From Actinacidiphila cocklensis (GTDB lineage Bacteria; Actinomycetota; Actinomycetes; Streptomycetales; Streptomycetaceae), in NCBI RefSeq assembly GCF_907177275.1, contig NZ_CAJSLV010000069.1:6931-70930 (forward strand): 64,000 nucleotides of DNA. The letters run 5' to 3'. The number at the start of each line of letters is the position of its first letter. The first letter of the stretch is position 1. This document shows positions 16,826 through 25,775 of this stretch, piece by piece. The position numbers and the translations under genes were made by a program. The notes under the pieces are model-generated. The model saw nothing but the letters and a program-made list of their open reading frames with translations, ran no database searches and had not been told where the DNA came from.

Positions 16826-17608
16826 ATGGCCGACAGCGTGCTGTACGAGGTGGCCGACGGGCTCGCCACCGTCACCCTCAACCGCCCGGACGCGATGAAC
16901 GCGCTCGACACCGGCACCAAGGCGGCACTGCGGGACGCGCTGCAGGCGGCGGCCGGCGACGAGGCGGTCAGGGCGGTGCTGCTGACCGGCAGCGGGCGGG
17001 CCTTCTGCGTCGGCCAGGACCTCAAGGAGCACGTCGCGGTCCTGGAGGCGGGCGGCGGCATGACCACGGTCGCCGAGCACTACAACCCGATCACGCTGGC
17101 CATCGCGACGATGCCGAAGCCCGTCGTCGCCGGGGTCAACGGGGTCGCCGCGGGCGCCGGGGCCGGGTTCGCCTTCGCTGCGGACTTCCGGGTCGTCGCG
17201 GACACCGCGTCCTTCAACACGTCCTTCGCCGGGGTGGCCCTGTCGGCCGACTCGGGGGTCTCCTGGACCCTGCCCCGGCTCGTCGGCCACTCGCGTGCCG
17301 CCGACCTGCTGCTCTTCCCGCGGGCCGTGCCCGCGCAGGAGGCGGCCGCGCTCGGCATCGCGAACCGGGTGGTGCCGGCCGCGGACCTCGCGGCCGAGGC
17401 GCTCGCCGTCGCCCGGCGGCTGGCCGCCGGCCCCACCCTGGCGTACGCGGCGATCAAGGCGGCGCTCGCCTTCTCGGCGACGCACCCCCTGCCGGAGGCG
17501 CTCGACCGGGAGGCCGTGCTGCAGTCCGCGGCGGGCGCGTCCGCCGACCACCGCGAGGCGGTCGCCGCCTTCCTGGCCAAGCGCCCGCCCGTGTTCACGG
17601 CCGGCTGA
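16826..17608 (+). CDS. Enoyl-CoA hydratase/isomerase family protein
   Basis: A 260-residue crotonase-fold enzyme. The first oxyanion segment is LTGSGRAFCVGQDLKEH and the second is KPVVAGVNGVAAGAGAGFAFA. In the position of the first catalytic glutamate the sequence reads FAGVALSADSG, with Asp or Ser rather than the usual Glu pair, as in isomerase or PaaG-like members, so hydration of 2-enoyl-CoA is not assured. The FCVGQDLKEH loop is typical of PaaB/PaaG-like proteins. ATG at 16826 with GAAGGGG upstream. Single gene under a probable palindromic operator. Confidence 0.88.
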   Translation: MADSVLYEVADGLATVTLNRPDAMNALDTGTKAALRDALQAAAGDEAVRAVLLTGSGRAFCVGQDLKEHVAVLEAGGGMTTVAEHYNPITLAIATMPKPVVAGVNGVAAGAGAGFAFAADFRVVADTASFNTSFAGVALSADSGVSWTLPRLVGHSRAADLLLFPRAVPAQEAAALGIANRVVPAADLAAEALAVARRLAAGPTLAYAAIKAALAFSATHPLPEALDREAVLQSAAGASADHREAVAAFLAKRPPVFTAG

Positions 17609-17628
17609 CGCGGTGTTCCGGCCCTAAA

Positions 17629-18213
17629 TTAGCGGGCCGAGCAGTCGGCGAGGTGGTCGTTGACCAGGCCGCACGCCTGCATCAGGGCGTACGCCGTCGT
17701 CGGGCCGACGAAGCGGAAGCCGTGGGCCTTGAGGGCCTTGGCAAGGGCCACGGACTCCGCAGAGGTCGGCGGGACGTCGGCGGTGGTGCGGGGCGCCGGA
17801 CGGGTCGCGGGGTCGGGGGCGAAGGACCAGACGAGGGCGTCGAGGCCGCCCTCGTCCCGCAGCGCCCGTGCGGCCAGCGCGTTGGCGATCGACGCGTCGA
17901 CCTTGGCCCGGTTGCGGATGATCCCGGGATCGGCCAGCAGCCGCTCCCGGTCCGTGTCCGTGAACCCGGCCACCGCGTCGATCTCGAAGCCCTTGAAGGC
18001 CGCCCTGAAGGTCTCCCTGCGGCGCAGGATCGTGATCCACGACAGGCCGGACTGGAAGGCCTCAAGGCACACCCGCTCGAAGAGCGCGTCGTCGCCGTGG
18101 ACGGGCCGGCCCCACTCCGTGTCGTGGTAGGCGACGTAGTCGGGCGTGGACAGCCCCCAGGGGCAGCGTGCGAGCCCGTCCTCGCCGATCACGACACCGC
18201 CGGACTCACTCAC
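17629..18213 (-). CDS. tag: DNA-3-methyladenine glycosylase I
   Basis: A 194-residue Tag protein that removes 3-methyladenine from alkylated DNA to start base-excision repair. The zinc site is visible: Cys17, His30, His187 and Cys191, with the same spacings (13 and 4) as E. coli Tag Cys4/His17/His175/Cys179. The helix-hairpin-helix region (GFTDTDRERLLADPGIIRNRAKVDA) and the base pocket YHDTEWGRPVHGDD are intact. It overlaps the upstream DivIVA-like gene by 8 bp, so both are on one transcript. Confidence 0.95.
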   Translation of the reverse strand: MSESGGVVIGEDGLARCPWGLSTPDYVAYHDTEWGRPVHGDDALFERVCLEAFQSGLSWITILRRRETFRAAFKGFEIDAVAGFTDTDRERLLADPGIIRNRAKVDASIANALAARALRDEGGLDALVWSFAPDPATRPAPRTTADVPPTSAESVALAKALKAHGFRFVGPTTAYALMQACGLVNDHLADCSAR

Positions 18214-18568
18214 CCGCGTCGCCCCGCTCGTCGGCGGCCGGCGGCTCCTGCTTCGTCAGGGACATCGTCGAGCCGTGGGCGTAGACCCCGGCGAGCGACG
18301 ACTCCAGCTCGGCGATCCGCGCGTCCCGCTCGGCCAGCTCCGCGCCGAGCCGGTCGAGCACCTCGTCGACGTCGAGCATGCGGTAGCCGCGTACCGCCGT
18401 GGGCAGCCGTACCGCGTCGATGTCGGAGCGGATCAGCGGGCGGTCGGCGGGCAGCCGGTCGTCCAGCCGGTCGGTGCCGGCGTCCCGCAGCGAGCCGCCG
18501 TCGCCCAGCACGGCCATTGCCACCGCGGCGACCACCGCGACCAGCGCGATGAGCATGAACCAGAACAA
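18206..18568 (-). CDS. DivIVA-domain membrane protein
   Basis: A 120-residue protein: one N-terminal membrane helix (MFWFMLIALVAVVAAVAMAV), a linker, and a short DivIVA-like segment, RGYRMLDVDEVLDRLGAELAERDARIAELE, which should form a coiled coil. DivIVA-family proteins in Actinobacteria mark curved membranes and poles; short membrane-anchored versions like this have no assigned role. It is upstream of and overlaps tag, and lies 105 bp from the divergent folP-type gene. Confidence 0.82.
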   Translation of the reverse strand: MFWFMLIALVAVVAAVAMAVLGDGGSLRDAGTDRLDDRLPADRPLIRSDIDAVRLPTAVRGYRMLDVDEVLDRLGAELAERDARIAELESSLAGVYAHGSTMSLTKQEPPAADERGDAGE

Positions 18569-18673
18569 GTCGATCTCCCGGAGTCCGGCCTCAGGGCCTG
18601 CCGTACATTGTCAGGCCGTCCATGTCAGGCACGATCGTGCCACGATCGCATGAGTCTGAGATGAGGAGCGGCA

Positions 18674-19537
18674 GTGGCACTTCGGCTGGGCACCCGGGAA
18701 TTCGGCGAGCGGGAGCCGGTGATCATGGCGATCGTGAACCGTACGCCCGATTCGTTCTACGACCAGGGCGCCACCTTCACCGACGAACCCGCGCTGGAAA
18801 GGGTCGCGCTCGCGGTCGCCGAGGGCGCCGCGATCATCGACATCGGCGGGGTCAAGGCAGGCCCGGGTGCCGAGGTGTCGGCGGCCGAGGAGATCCGCAG
18901 GACGGCCGCCTTCGTCGGCGAGGTGCGCCGCCGGCACCCGGACGTGGTGATCAGCGTGGACACCTGGCGGCACGAGGTCGGCGAGGCGGTGTGCGCGGCG
19001 GGCGCGGACGTGCTGAACGACGCGTGGGGCGGCGTCGACCCGAAGCTCGCCGAGGTGGCCGCAGAACACGGTGTGGGCCTGGTGTGCACGCACGCGGGCG
19101 GCGCGCAGCCGCGGACCCGGCCGCACCGGGTCGGCTACGACGACGTGATGGCCGACATCCTGCGGGTGACCTGCGGGCTGGCCGAGCGGGCGGCGGACCT
19201 CGGGGTGCGCAGGGACGCGATCATGATCGACCCCGGGCACGACTTCGGCAAGAACACCCGGCACTCGCTGGAGGCGACCCGCCGCCTGCCGGAGATGGCG
19301 GCGACGGGCTGGCCGGTGCTGGTGTCGCTGTCGAACAAGGACTTCGTCGGCGAGACGCTGGACCGCCCGGTCAAGGAGCGGCTGATCGGCACGCTGGCGA
19401 CCACGGCGGTCTCGGCGTGGCTGGGCGCCCAGGTCTACCGGGTGCACGAGGTCGCCGAGACCCGGCAGGTGCTGGAGATGGTGGCCTCGATCGCCGGCCA
19501 CCGCCCGCCCGCGGTCGCCCGCCGCGGGCTGGCGTAG
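18674..19537 (+). CDS. folP: Dihydropteroate synthase family protein
   Basis: A 287-residue TIM-barrel protein: the pterin-binding signature IVNRTPDSFYDQGATF at residues 20-35, then IDIGGVKAGPGAEVSAAEE, SVDTWRHEV, LNDAWGGVDP, and MIDPGHDFGKNTRHS. Canonical DHPS joins pterin pyrophosphate to p-aminobenzoate in folate synthesis. Streptomycetes and mycobacteria carry two copies; the second (FolP2) may lack DHPS activity. Here the first strand reads VNRTPDSF where most enzymes have VNVTPDSF, and GGVKAGPGA replaces GGESTRPGA, so the FolP2-like type is more probable. Not in the folate operon. Confidence 0.88.
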   Translation: MALRLGTREFGEREPVIMAIVNRTPDSFYDQGATFTDEPALERVALAVAEGAAIIDIGGVKAGPGAEVSAAEEIRRTAAFVGEVRRRHPDVVISVDTWRHEVGEAVCAAGADVLNDAWGGVDPKLAEVAAEHGVGLVCTHAGGAQPRTRPHRVGYDDVMADILRVTCGLAERAADLGVRRDAIMIDPGHDFGKNTRHSLEATRRLPEMAATGWPVLVSLSNKDFVGETLDRPVKERLIGTLATTAVSAWLGAQVYRVHEVAETRQVLEMVASIAGHRPPAVARRGLA

Positions 19538-19552
19538 TCGCCCGGGCGGGCG

Positions 19553-20362
19553 TTACGCGCTCTCCTTGGTGACCCGCTCGACCGCGTCGTCCACGTCGTC
19601 GGTGACGTGGAAGAGCTCCAGGTCGGCCGCGGACGCCTTGCCCTCGGCGATGAGGCTGCCGCGGATCCACTGGACCAGGCCGCCCCAGTACTCGGTGCCG
19701 AAGAGCACGATCGGGAAGCGGGTGACCTTCTTGGTCTGGACGAGGGTCAGCGCCTCGAACAGCTCGTCGAGGGTCCCGAAGCCGCCGGGCAGCACGACGA
19801 AGCCGCGGGCGTACTTGACGAACATCGTCTTGCGGACGAAGAAGTAGCGGAAGTTCACGCCGATGTCGACGTAGGGGTTGAGGCCCTGCTCGAAGGGCAG
19901 CTCGATGCCGAGGCCGACCGAGACGCCGCCGGCCTCCAGCGCGCCCTTGTTGGCGGCCTCCATGGCGCCGGGGCCGCCGCCGGTGATCACCGCGAAGCCG
20001 GCCTCGGTCAGGGCGCGGCCGATGCGGACGCCGGCTTCGTACTCCGGCGAGTCGGCGGGGGTGCGGGCCGAGCCGAAGACGCTGACGGCAGGCCCCAGTT
20101 CGGCCAGCGCGCCGAAGCCCTCGACGAACTCGGACTGGATGCGCATGACCCGCCACGGGTCGCCGTGCACCCAGTCGGACGGGCCGTGGCTGTCCAGCAG
20201 CCGCTGGTCGGTGGTGCCGGTCTGCACCTGGCCGCGCCGCCGCACGACCGGTCCTGTGTGCCGTTCCGGCCAGCCCTTGCCGTACGGCAGCTCCTCCGCG
20301 GCCGCGTTCGCGGCGGCGGCCGCCTCCTGCGCGTCGTCCGGGACGCCTCGTGCTTCTGTCAT
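19553..20362 (-). CDS. LOG family protein (TIGR00730 Rossmann fold)
   Basis: A 269-residue protein with the LOG nucleotide motifs ITGGGPGAMEAANKGA (near 127-142) and PGGFGTLDE (192-200), which bind nucleoside monophosphates. Family members release cytokinin bases from riboside monophosphates or act as AMP/pyrimidine nucleotide nucleosidases. Longer than plant LOG because of a 70-residue N-terminal extension, typical of the actinobacterial type. Convergent with folP and 16 bp away. Confidence 0.9.
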   Translation of the reverse strand: MTEARGVPDDAQEAAAAANAAAEELPYGKGWPERHTGPVVRRRGQVQTGTTDQRLLDSHGPSDWVHGDPWRVMRIQSEFVEGFGALAELGPAVSVFGSARTPADSPEYEAGVRIGRALTEAGFAVITGGGPGAMEAANKGALEAGGVSVGLGIELPFEQGLNPYVDIGVNFRYFFVRKTMFVKYARGFVVLPGGFGTLDELFEALTLVQTKKVTRFPIVLFGTEYWGGLVQWIRGSLIAEGKASAADLELFHVTDDVDDAVERVTKESA

Positions 20363-20378
20363 ATCGGCAGCCTACGCA

Positions 20379-21455
20379 TCAGGGTGCCGCCGACGGGGCC
20401 AAAGGCACCGCCCGCGGCGCTTCGAGGCGGGCGCTCACCCAGGTGAAGGCATCGGGGAACATCCGGCCCCAGGTGTTCCAGTTGTGCCCGCCGCGGCTCA
20501 GCTCCAGGGTGCTGACCTCGGTGGGCGCCCGGGCCGCGGCGGTGATCCAGTCGGCGAACTTCGGCGGGCTCTCCCGGTCCTGCAGGCTCGACTCGACCAG
20601 CAGCCGCACGTCGGGGTGGGTGTTGCGGGCCAGCCACAGCGGCGAGTGCAGTCCCTTCGACGGGTCGTCGGGGGCCAGCGCGGCGCCGGCGGCGAAGGTG
20701 TCGGGGTGCTCGAAGGCGAGCCGGGCCGCGCAGTAACCGCCGGTGGATATGCCCATCACCGCCCAGCCGCGGGGCGCGGGCAGCGTGCGGAAGTTGCGCG
20801 AGATCGTCTTGACCACGTCGTCGGTCAGCCAGGTGCCGACCTTGCTCTTGCCCTCGACGTCCGCGCAGCCGGTGTTGACCCGGTCGGGCGTGATGGTGGG
20901 CAGCACCAGGATCGCGGGCTCGGCGCGGCCCGCGCTGATCTGCTCCTGCATGATCCGGCCGAGCCGCATCCCGCGCAGGAAGCTGTGCGGGGTGCCCGGT
21001 ATGCCGTGCAGCACCTCGATGACCGGGAAGCGGGTGTGCGCGAACTCCGGCTTGGCATACTGCGGCGGCAGCCAGACGATCACGTCGCCCTTGGTGCCAC
21101 TGTCCCAGCCGTGCACGGTGGCCCGCTCGAAGCCCTGCGAGTACGACGCGAACTTCACCGCGTAGTCCGGCACCGCGGGCGCCGGGGCGCCCTGGGCCGT
21201 GTGCCCGGCGGCCCCGCCGGAGTTGGCGTGGCCGAGCAGGTCGTCCCACGAGGCGTAGAAGCCGTACTCGTTGTTCACCGTCACCATCACCACGAGTACC
21301 GCGGTGAGCTGGCACATCATGATCATGCCGACCCGCAGCACCGTCCGCAGCGGCCGCGGGCCGCGCACCCTCGGCCAGAGCAGCACGGCGCCGGCCACTG
21401 TCCCCACTGCCGCCGCGATGAGCAGCGCGGCGAACCACCCGCTGGTCAATCCCAC
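20379..21455 (-). CDS. Membrane-anchored esterase (esterase D/mycolyltransferase-like fold)
   Basis: A 358-residue protein with two N-terminal membrane segments (GWFAALLIAAAVGTVAGAVLL and VGMIMMCQLTAVLVVMVTV) followed by an extracellular alpha/beta-hydrolase domain of the esterase D family. Nucleophile elbow GISTGG (Ser237), C-terminal base His324 in SRGGHNWNTW, oxyanion region VLHGIPGTPHSF. The fold is shared with antigen 85 mycolyltransferases, but streptomycetes lack mycolic acids, so an envelope esterase or acyltransferase is all that can be said. It follows the LOG gene's promoter side on the same strand. Confidence 0.85.
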   Translation of the reverse strand: MGLTSGWFAALLIAAAVGTVAGAVLLWPRVRGPRPLRTVLRVGMIMMCQLTAVLVVMVTVNNEYGFYASWDDLLGHANSGGAAGHTAQGAPAPAVPDYAVKFASYSQGFERATVHGWDSGTKGDVIVWLPPQYAKPEFAHTRFPVIEVLHGIPGTPHSFLRGMRLGRIMQEQISAGRAEPAILVLPTITPDRVNTGCADVEGKSKVGTWLTDDVVKTISRNFRTLPAPRGWAVMGISTGGYCAARLAFEHPDTFAAGAALAPDDPSKGLHSPLWLARNTHPDVRLLVESSLQDRESPPKFADWITAAARAPTEVSTLELSRGGHNWNTWGRMFPDAFTWVSARLEAPRAVPLAPSAAP

Positions 21456-21566
21456 GACCGGAGCCCCTCCCCCGTCCGGAATCGGACGTATCCGATCACA
21501 CCATGCCGGGAGGAAGGACCCGTGCGCACCCCAGTTCGGTTGCCTGCCCCGAGGGTGATCCTGTGC

Positions 21567-22634
21567 TCAGGCTGTCAGCCAGGCGGTCAGCTTGCGTTCC
21601 GCCTCGCGGATCGCGGCGACCTCCACATGCTCCTCGCGGGTGTGCGCCAGCGTCGGGTCGCCGGGGCCGTAGTTGACCGCGGGGATTCCCAGCGCGGAGA
21701 AGCGGGCCACGTCCGTCCAGGCCTCCTTGGCCGCGGGGGCCGTGCCGATCGCGTCGACGAACGCCGCGGCCGCCGGGTGGGACAGCCCGGGCAGGGCGCC
21801 GGGCGCGCTGTCGGTGAGCACCACCTCGAAGCCGTCGAAGACGTCGCGGACCCGGTCCAGTGCTTCCGCTTCGCTCTGGTCGGGCGAGAAGCGGTAGTTC
21901 ACGGTGACCGCGCACGTGTCCGGGATCACGTTCCCCGCGTGGCCGCCCTCGATCATGACGGCGTTCAGCCCCTCGGGGTACGTCAGCCCGTCGATCTCCA
22001 CGCGGCGCGGCTCGTACGCGGCGAGCCGGGCGAGGATCGGGGCGGCCTTGTGGATCGCGTTCTCGCCCAGCCAGCTGCGCGCGGAGTGCGCACGGCGCCC
22101 GGTGGTCTCCACCCGCACCCGCAGGGTGCCCTGGCAGCCGCCGTCCACCCGGCCGCCGGTCGGCTCCATCAGCACGGCGAAGTCGCCCGCGAGCCACTCC
22201 GGGTGCCGCTCGACCAGCCGCTTGAGGCCGTTGAACTCGGCGGCGATCTCCTCGGCGTCGTAGAAGACGAAGGTCAGGTCGCGGTTGGGGGCGGTGAGGT
22301 TCGCGGCCAGCTTCAGCTGGACCGCGACGCCCGCCTTCATGTCGCTGGTGCCGCAGCCCCACAAGGTGCCTTCGGCGTCGAGCCGGGAGGGGAGGTTGTC
22401 CGCGATCGGGACGGTGTCGATGTGGCCGGCGAGGACGACGCGTTCGGCCCGGCCGAGGCGCGTCCTGGCGACCACCGCGTCGCCGTCGCGGTCCACCACG
22501 AGGTGGGGGTGCCCCTGCAGGGCCTGCTCGATCAGGTCGGCGAGCGGCTTCTCCTCACGGCTCACCGACGGTACGTCCACGAGGGCTGCCGTCAGGTCGG
22601 CCACATCTGTCGTGAGGTCAAGTCCGCGTCCCAT
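21567..22634 (-). CDS. dapE: Succinyl-diaminopimelate desuccinylase
   Basis: A 355-residue M20-family di-zinc hydrolase that frees LL-diaminopimelate from its N-succinyl form in lysine and peptidoglycan synthesis. Metal ligands are visible: His71 with catalytic Asp73 (AGHIDTVP), Asp98 ([10 protein letters not shown]), the Glu pair at 128-129 (YDAEEIA), and a C-terminal His in LSHP. The dimerisation domain (residues about 175-275) is complete. GGAGGT directly abuts the ATG, which is too close for normal initiation, so the real start may be leaderless or slightly downstream. The succinylase-pathway partner dapC is 2 kb away. Confidence 0.92.
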   Translation of the reverse strand: MGRGLDLTTDVADLTAALVDVPSVSREEKPLADLIEQALQGHPHLVVDRDGDAVVARTRLGRAERVVLAGHIDTVPIADNLPSRLDAEGTLWGCGTSDMKAGVAVQLKLAANLTAPNRDLTFVFYDAEEIAAEFNGLKRLVERHPEWLAGDFAVLMEPTGGRVDGGCQGTLRVRVETTGRRAHSARSWLGENAIHKAAPILARLAAYEPRRVEIDGLTYPEGLNAVMIEGGHAGNVIPDTCAVTVNYRFSPDQSEAEALDRVRDVFDGFEVVLTDSAPGALPGLSHPAAAAFVDAIGTAPAAKEAWTDVARFSALGIPAVNYGPGDPTLAHTREEHVEVAAIREAERKLTAWLTA

Positions 22635-22675
22635 ACCTCCGCACTCTAGGCGCTACCGCGCCCTTGGGGGGTGGG

Positions 22676-22800
22676 TGACCCTTGCGGTGGCCTTCACTCT
22701 TACGGTGCGTCGTTGCCGGTCGCGCAGTTCCGCCCCCGGAGCTTCGCCCGGGCGTACCCCCGGGCGAAGCTATGGGGCGGAACTGCGCGAACACCCACAA
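22676..22800. repeat. Dispersed intergenic repeat, copy 1, with long inverted repeat
   Basis: Contains nested perfect inverted repeats: outer arms 22721-22736 and 22774-22789 (16 bp), inner arms 22741-22752 and 22759-22770 (12 bp) around CGTACC. Starts CTTGCGGTGGCC and includes GGTCGCGCAGTTCC, both matched in the copy at 42.5 kb. It lies between the divergent dapE and transglycosylase-like genes. Confidence 0.8.
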
Positions 22801-22871
22801 CAGCACCGCGGACGAAAACGCACCGAAACGGGCGGGGCCTCAGGGGGGCGGGGAGCCGGTACGCTCTGCGC

Positions 22872-23810
22872 GTGCCCACGTCAGACGCCCCTTCGGCGAG
22901 AAACCCGCGACGCCGTGCGACCCGCGTACTGAGCGCACTTCTGGTGCTGGCCGCGGCCGCGTACGTGGCGTATCACTTCACCGGCGGCAAGTCCCCGCGG
23001 GAAGCGGGTTGCGTGGTGCGGTCCGACGACGACAGGTTCGAGCTGACGCAGGACCAGGCGGCGAACGCCGCGACCATCGCCGCGGTCGGGACGGCCCGCA
23101 GACTGCCCGAGCGGGCCGTCACGATAGCGCTGGCGACCGCGCTGCAGGAGTCGCGGCTCGACAACCTGGACCACGGCGACCGCGACTCCCTCGGCCTGTT
23201 CCAGCAGCGCCCCTCGCAGGGCTGGGGCACCGCGCAGGAGGTCCAGGACCCGGTCTACTCGACGAACGCGTTCTACGACCGGCTCGTCAAGATCAAGGGC
23301 TACGCCGGCCTGCCCCTGACGGTCGCCGCGCAGAAGGTGCAGAAGAGCGGCTTCCCGGACGCGTACGCGAAGCACGAGGCGGACGCCACGCTGCTGTCCG
23401 CGGCCCTGGTCGGCCGCAAGCCGGCCGAGCTGAGCTGCACGACGGGCGCGGACCGGGCGGACAGCGCGGGCGGTGCGGCCGGCGACACCGCGCTGGTGAC
23501 CGCCCGGCTGAAGCGGGAGTTCGGCGCCGGGGCGCGGCCGAAGACGGCCGGGGAGCCGGCCCGTACGGTGAGCGTCCCCGCGGGGCCGCCCGGCGGCGGG
23601 GCGGCGGGGGACGCGGTCCGGCGGGGCTGGCAGCTGGCCCAGTGGTCGGTGGCGCACGCGCACGACCTGAAGGTCTCGGTGGTGTCCTTCGCCGGCATGC
23701 AGTGGCAGGCGGCGCGCTCCGGCAGCGGCTGGCAGAAGGCGGCGGAGGCCGCGGGCGGCAGCCCCGACGGCGCGGGCGGCGGATTCGTACGGATCACCGT
23801 CGCGCAGTAG
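22872..23810 (+). CDS. Membrane-anchored lytic-transglycosylase-like protein
   Basis: A 312-residue protein from a GTG at 22872: short basic N-terminus, one membrane helix (ATRVLSALLVLAAAAYVAYHF), then an extracellular domain with TIALATALQESRLDNLDHGD and SLGLFQQRPSQGWGTAQEV. This pattern (Glu in QES, then GLFQQRPSQGWG) is characteristic of actinobacterial proteins often mislabelled heavy-metal transporters; it resembles the lysozyme/SLT fold, with Glu as candidate catalytic acid. The C-terminal third is a variable linker plus a small conserved domain (WSVAHAHDLKVSVVSFAGMQW). An upstream ATG at 22671 would read through the inverted repeat and is rejected. Confidence 0.8.
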   Translation: MPTSDAPSARNPRRRATRVLSALLVLAAAAYVAYHFTGGKSPREAGCVVRSDDDRFELTQDQAANAATIAAVGTARRLPERAVTIALATALQESRLDNLDHGDRDSLGLFQQRPSQGWGTAQEVQDPVYSTNAFYDRLVKIKGYAGLPLTVAAQKVQKSGFPDAYAKHEADATLLSAALVGRKPAELSCTTGADRADSAGGAAGDTALVTARLKREFGAGARPKTAGEPARTVSVPAGPPGGGAAGDAVRRGWQLAQWSVAHAHDLKVSVVSFAGMQWQAARSGSGWQKAAEAAGGSPDGAGGGFVRITVAQ

Positions 23811-24078
23811 TGCCCGCTTTCACCCGCGAGGGGATTTCCCGGCGGCGGGCGAATACCCGCGGCACATTGCCGCGCCGTTCGCCGATTCCCCTGCCTGGGC
23901 TGGGATGTGACGGCTTTTCAGGGTGGCCGCCGGTCATATCAGCTGTCCGTTATATCCGATGTGCCGGGTGCCTATTATGCGACGCATTGCCCACTCTTTA
24001 CCTTGTGCGGCCGCAACCTTCCGGCGTGTCCGCCGATAGTCACGGCGTTGTTGAAGACCACTCGCCGCAAGGAGCACC

Positions 24079-24492
24079 ATGTCCCTCCCCCTCACGCGCC
24101 GCATCGCCCAGGCCGCCCTGCTGCTCGGCGCCGCCGCCGCACCCCTGATCGGCGCGGGCGCCGCACACGCCGCGGCCCCCGCGCACCCGGTGGGCGGCCT
24201 CACCGCCCTGGACGGCGCCGAGCTGGGCTCCGCGGTGGACGGCGCCCCGCAGCACGCCGCCGGGCTCGCCACGCAGGGCGGCACGCAGGCCGTGAAGACC
24301 GCCGTCCCGGCCGCCGGCCGTATCGTCGGCACCGCGGCTCCCGCGGCCCAGCAGAGCGCCGCACAGGCCACCGACGCGACCGGCCGCATCGCCGGCGCCA
24401 CCGCCGAGTCCCTCCCGGTCGCCGGCGCCCTCCCCAACACCGGGGCCCTCCCCACCGACCAGCTCCCCCTCAAGACCCTCCCCTTGGGCTGA
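24079..24492 (+). CDS. Small secreted Ala-rich protein
   Basis: A 137-residue protein with a clear Sec signal peptide (RRIAQAALLLGAAAAPLIGAGAAHA, cleavage after AHA). The mature part is rich in Ala, Thr and Pro with no cysteine, contains AGRI twice (PAAGRIVG and TGRIAG), and ends LPTDQLPLKTLPLG. I recall similar small secreted proteins in streptomycetes, without a known function. AAGGAGC precedes the ATG. The 268-bp upstream region is unusually AT-rich near 23935-24000 and probably holds a strong or developmentally controlled promoter. Confidence 0.75.
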   Translation: MSLPLTRRIAQAALLLGAAAAPLIGAGAAHAAAPAHPVGGLTALDGAELGSAVDGAPQHAAGLATQGGTQAVKTAVPAAGRIVGTAAPAAQQSAAQATDATGRIAGATAESLPVAGALPNTGALPTDQLPLKTLPLG

Positions 24493-24496
24493 GCCC

Positions 24497-24530
24497 CTTT
24501 TTGCCTCTGGTGCGAGCCCAGCGGCAAAGG
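24497..24530. terminator. Possible bidirectional terminator
   Basis: Stem TTTGCC (24500-24505) with GGCAAA (24523-24528), continued by CTGG with CCAG after one mismatch, 7-nt loop, between convergent genes. Confidence 0.5.
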
Positions 24531-24536
24531 TGGACG

Positions 24537-25634
24537 TCAGGCCAGCCGCTCCACCGCCGCCGCGATGCGCTCGTCCGTTGCCGTCAGGGCGACGCGGACG
24601 AAGGCGGCGCCCGTCGGGCCGTAGAACTCGCCGGGGGCGACCAGGATGCCACGTTTGGCCAGGTCGGCGACCGTCTCCCAGCAGCCCTCGCCGCGGGTCG
24701 CCCACAGGTAGAGGCTGGCCTCGCTGTGCTCGATGCGGAAGCCGGCCGCCTCCAGGGCGGTGCGCAGCGCGGTACGGCGGCGGGCGTAGCGCTCCTTCTG
24801 CTCGACCGCGTGGGCGCGGTCGCCGAGGGCGGCGACCATCGCGGCCTGTACGGGCTGCGGCACGATCATGCCGGCGTGCTTGCGTACCGCGAGCAGTTCC
24901 GCGACGACCGCCGGGTCGCCGGCCAGGAAGGCGCCCCGGTAGCCGGCGAAGTTGGACCGCTTGGACAGCGAGTGGACCGCGACCAGGCCGTCGTGGCTGC
25001 CGCCGCAGACGTCGGGGTGCAGGACCGAGACCGGCTCCTCGCCCTCCCAGCCCAGCTCGATGTAGCACTCGTCGGACACCACGAGGATGCGGTGCTCGCG
25101 CGCCCAGCCGACGATCCGCCGCAGCTCAGGCGCGCCCAGCACCCGCCCGGTGGGGTTCGAGGGGCTGTTGAGCCACAGCAGCTTCACGCGTGCCGGGTCG
25201 AGGTCGGCGACCGGGTCGTCGTAGGTGACCGGCTCGGCGCGGGCCATCAGCGCGCCGATCTCGTACGTCGGGTAGGCCAGCTGGGGGTAGCCGACCTGGT
25301 CGCCCTCGCGCAGGTCGAGCAGCGTCGGCAGCCAGCCGACCAGTTCCTTGGAGCCGATCAGCGGCAGTATGTGGCGCGGGTCCGCGCCCGCGACCCCGTG
25401 CCAGGTGCGCAGGTAGTCGGCCGCGGCGGCACGCAGCGCGGCGGTGCCGTACGTCAGCGGGTAGCCGGGGCTGTCCGCCGCGGCGGTCAGGGCCTGCCTG
25501 ATCACCTCGGGCACCGGGTCCACCGGGGTGCCCACCGAGAGGTCGACGACGCCGTCGGGATGGGCGGCGGCCGCCGCCTTGTACGGTTCGAGCCGGTCCC
25601 ACGGGAAGACCGGCAGGCGGGCGGAAATACTCAC
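24537..25634 (-). CDS. dapC: Succinyldiaminopimelate transaminase
   Basis: A 365-residue class I/II PLP aminotransferase. The pyridoxal lysine is Lys225 in HSLSKRSNFAGYR; SNPTGR (near 159-164) and VVSDECYIELGW supply the cofactor pocket. Length and the start MSISARLPVFPWDRLEPYKA are typical of actinobacterial DapC, which makes N-succinyl-LL-diaminopimelate from the keto acid, the step just before DapE. It is 140 bp downstream of fdxA on the same strand, an arrangement conserved in Actinobacteria. Confidence 0.94.
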   Translation of the reverse strand: MSISARLPVFPWDRLEPYKAAAAAHPDGVVDLSVGTPVDPVPEVIRQALTAAADSPGYPLTYGTAALRAAAADYLRTWHGVAGADPRHILPLIGSKELVGWLPTLLDLREGDQVGYPQLAYPTYEIGALMARAEPVTYDDPVADLDPARVKLLWLNSPSNPTGRVLGAPELRRIVGWAREHRILVVSDECYIELGWEGEEPVSVLHPDVCGGSHDGLVAVHSLSKRSNFAGYRGAFLAGDPAVVAELLAVRKHAGMIVPQPVQAAMVAALGDRAHAVEQKERYARRRTALRTALEAAGFRIEHSEASLYLWATRGEGCWETVADLAKRGILVAPGEFYGPTGAAFVRVALTATDERIAAAVERLA

Positions 25635-25775
25635 GTGCTCACACTTTCACTCTGCCGGTACACCACGGCCCCGTACGGCGCTGCGGCGCGTACGGGGCCG
25701 TGGCGGAAGACGCCCTGGGGCGCGGCGTGCTGGCTGTCGTACCTGGTGCTGTGTGGTGCGTAGTACCTGGTGCGC

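Noticed and set aside
19878-22649. A 923-codon + strand open frame
   Set aside because: It lies antisense to the LOG, esterase and dapE genes, which all have motifs and ribosome sites; no domain is visible in the antisense text.
22671-22871. 67-codon upstream extension of the transglycosylase-like protein
   Set aside because: It would translate a perfect inverted repeat and has no ribosome site; the GTG at 22872 gives a normal basic N-terminus plus membrane helix.
23811-24078. Possible cyclic-di-AMP (ydaO-type) riboswitch upstream of the small secreted protein
   Set aside because: Streptomyces cell-wall hydrolase genes often have one, but I could not find its conserved core blocks here; the region is better described as an AT-rich promoter.
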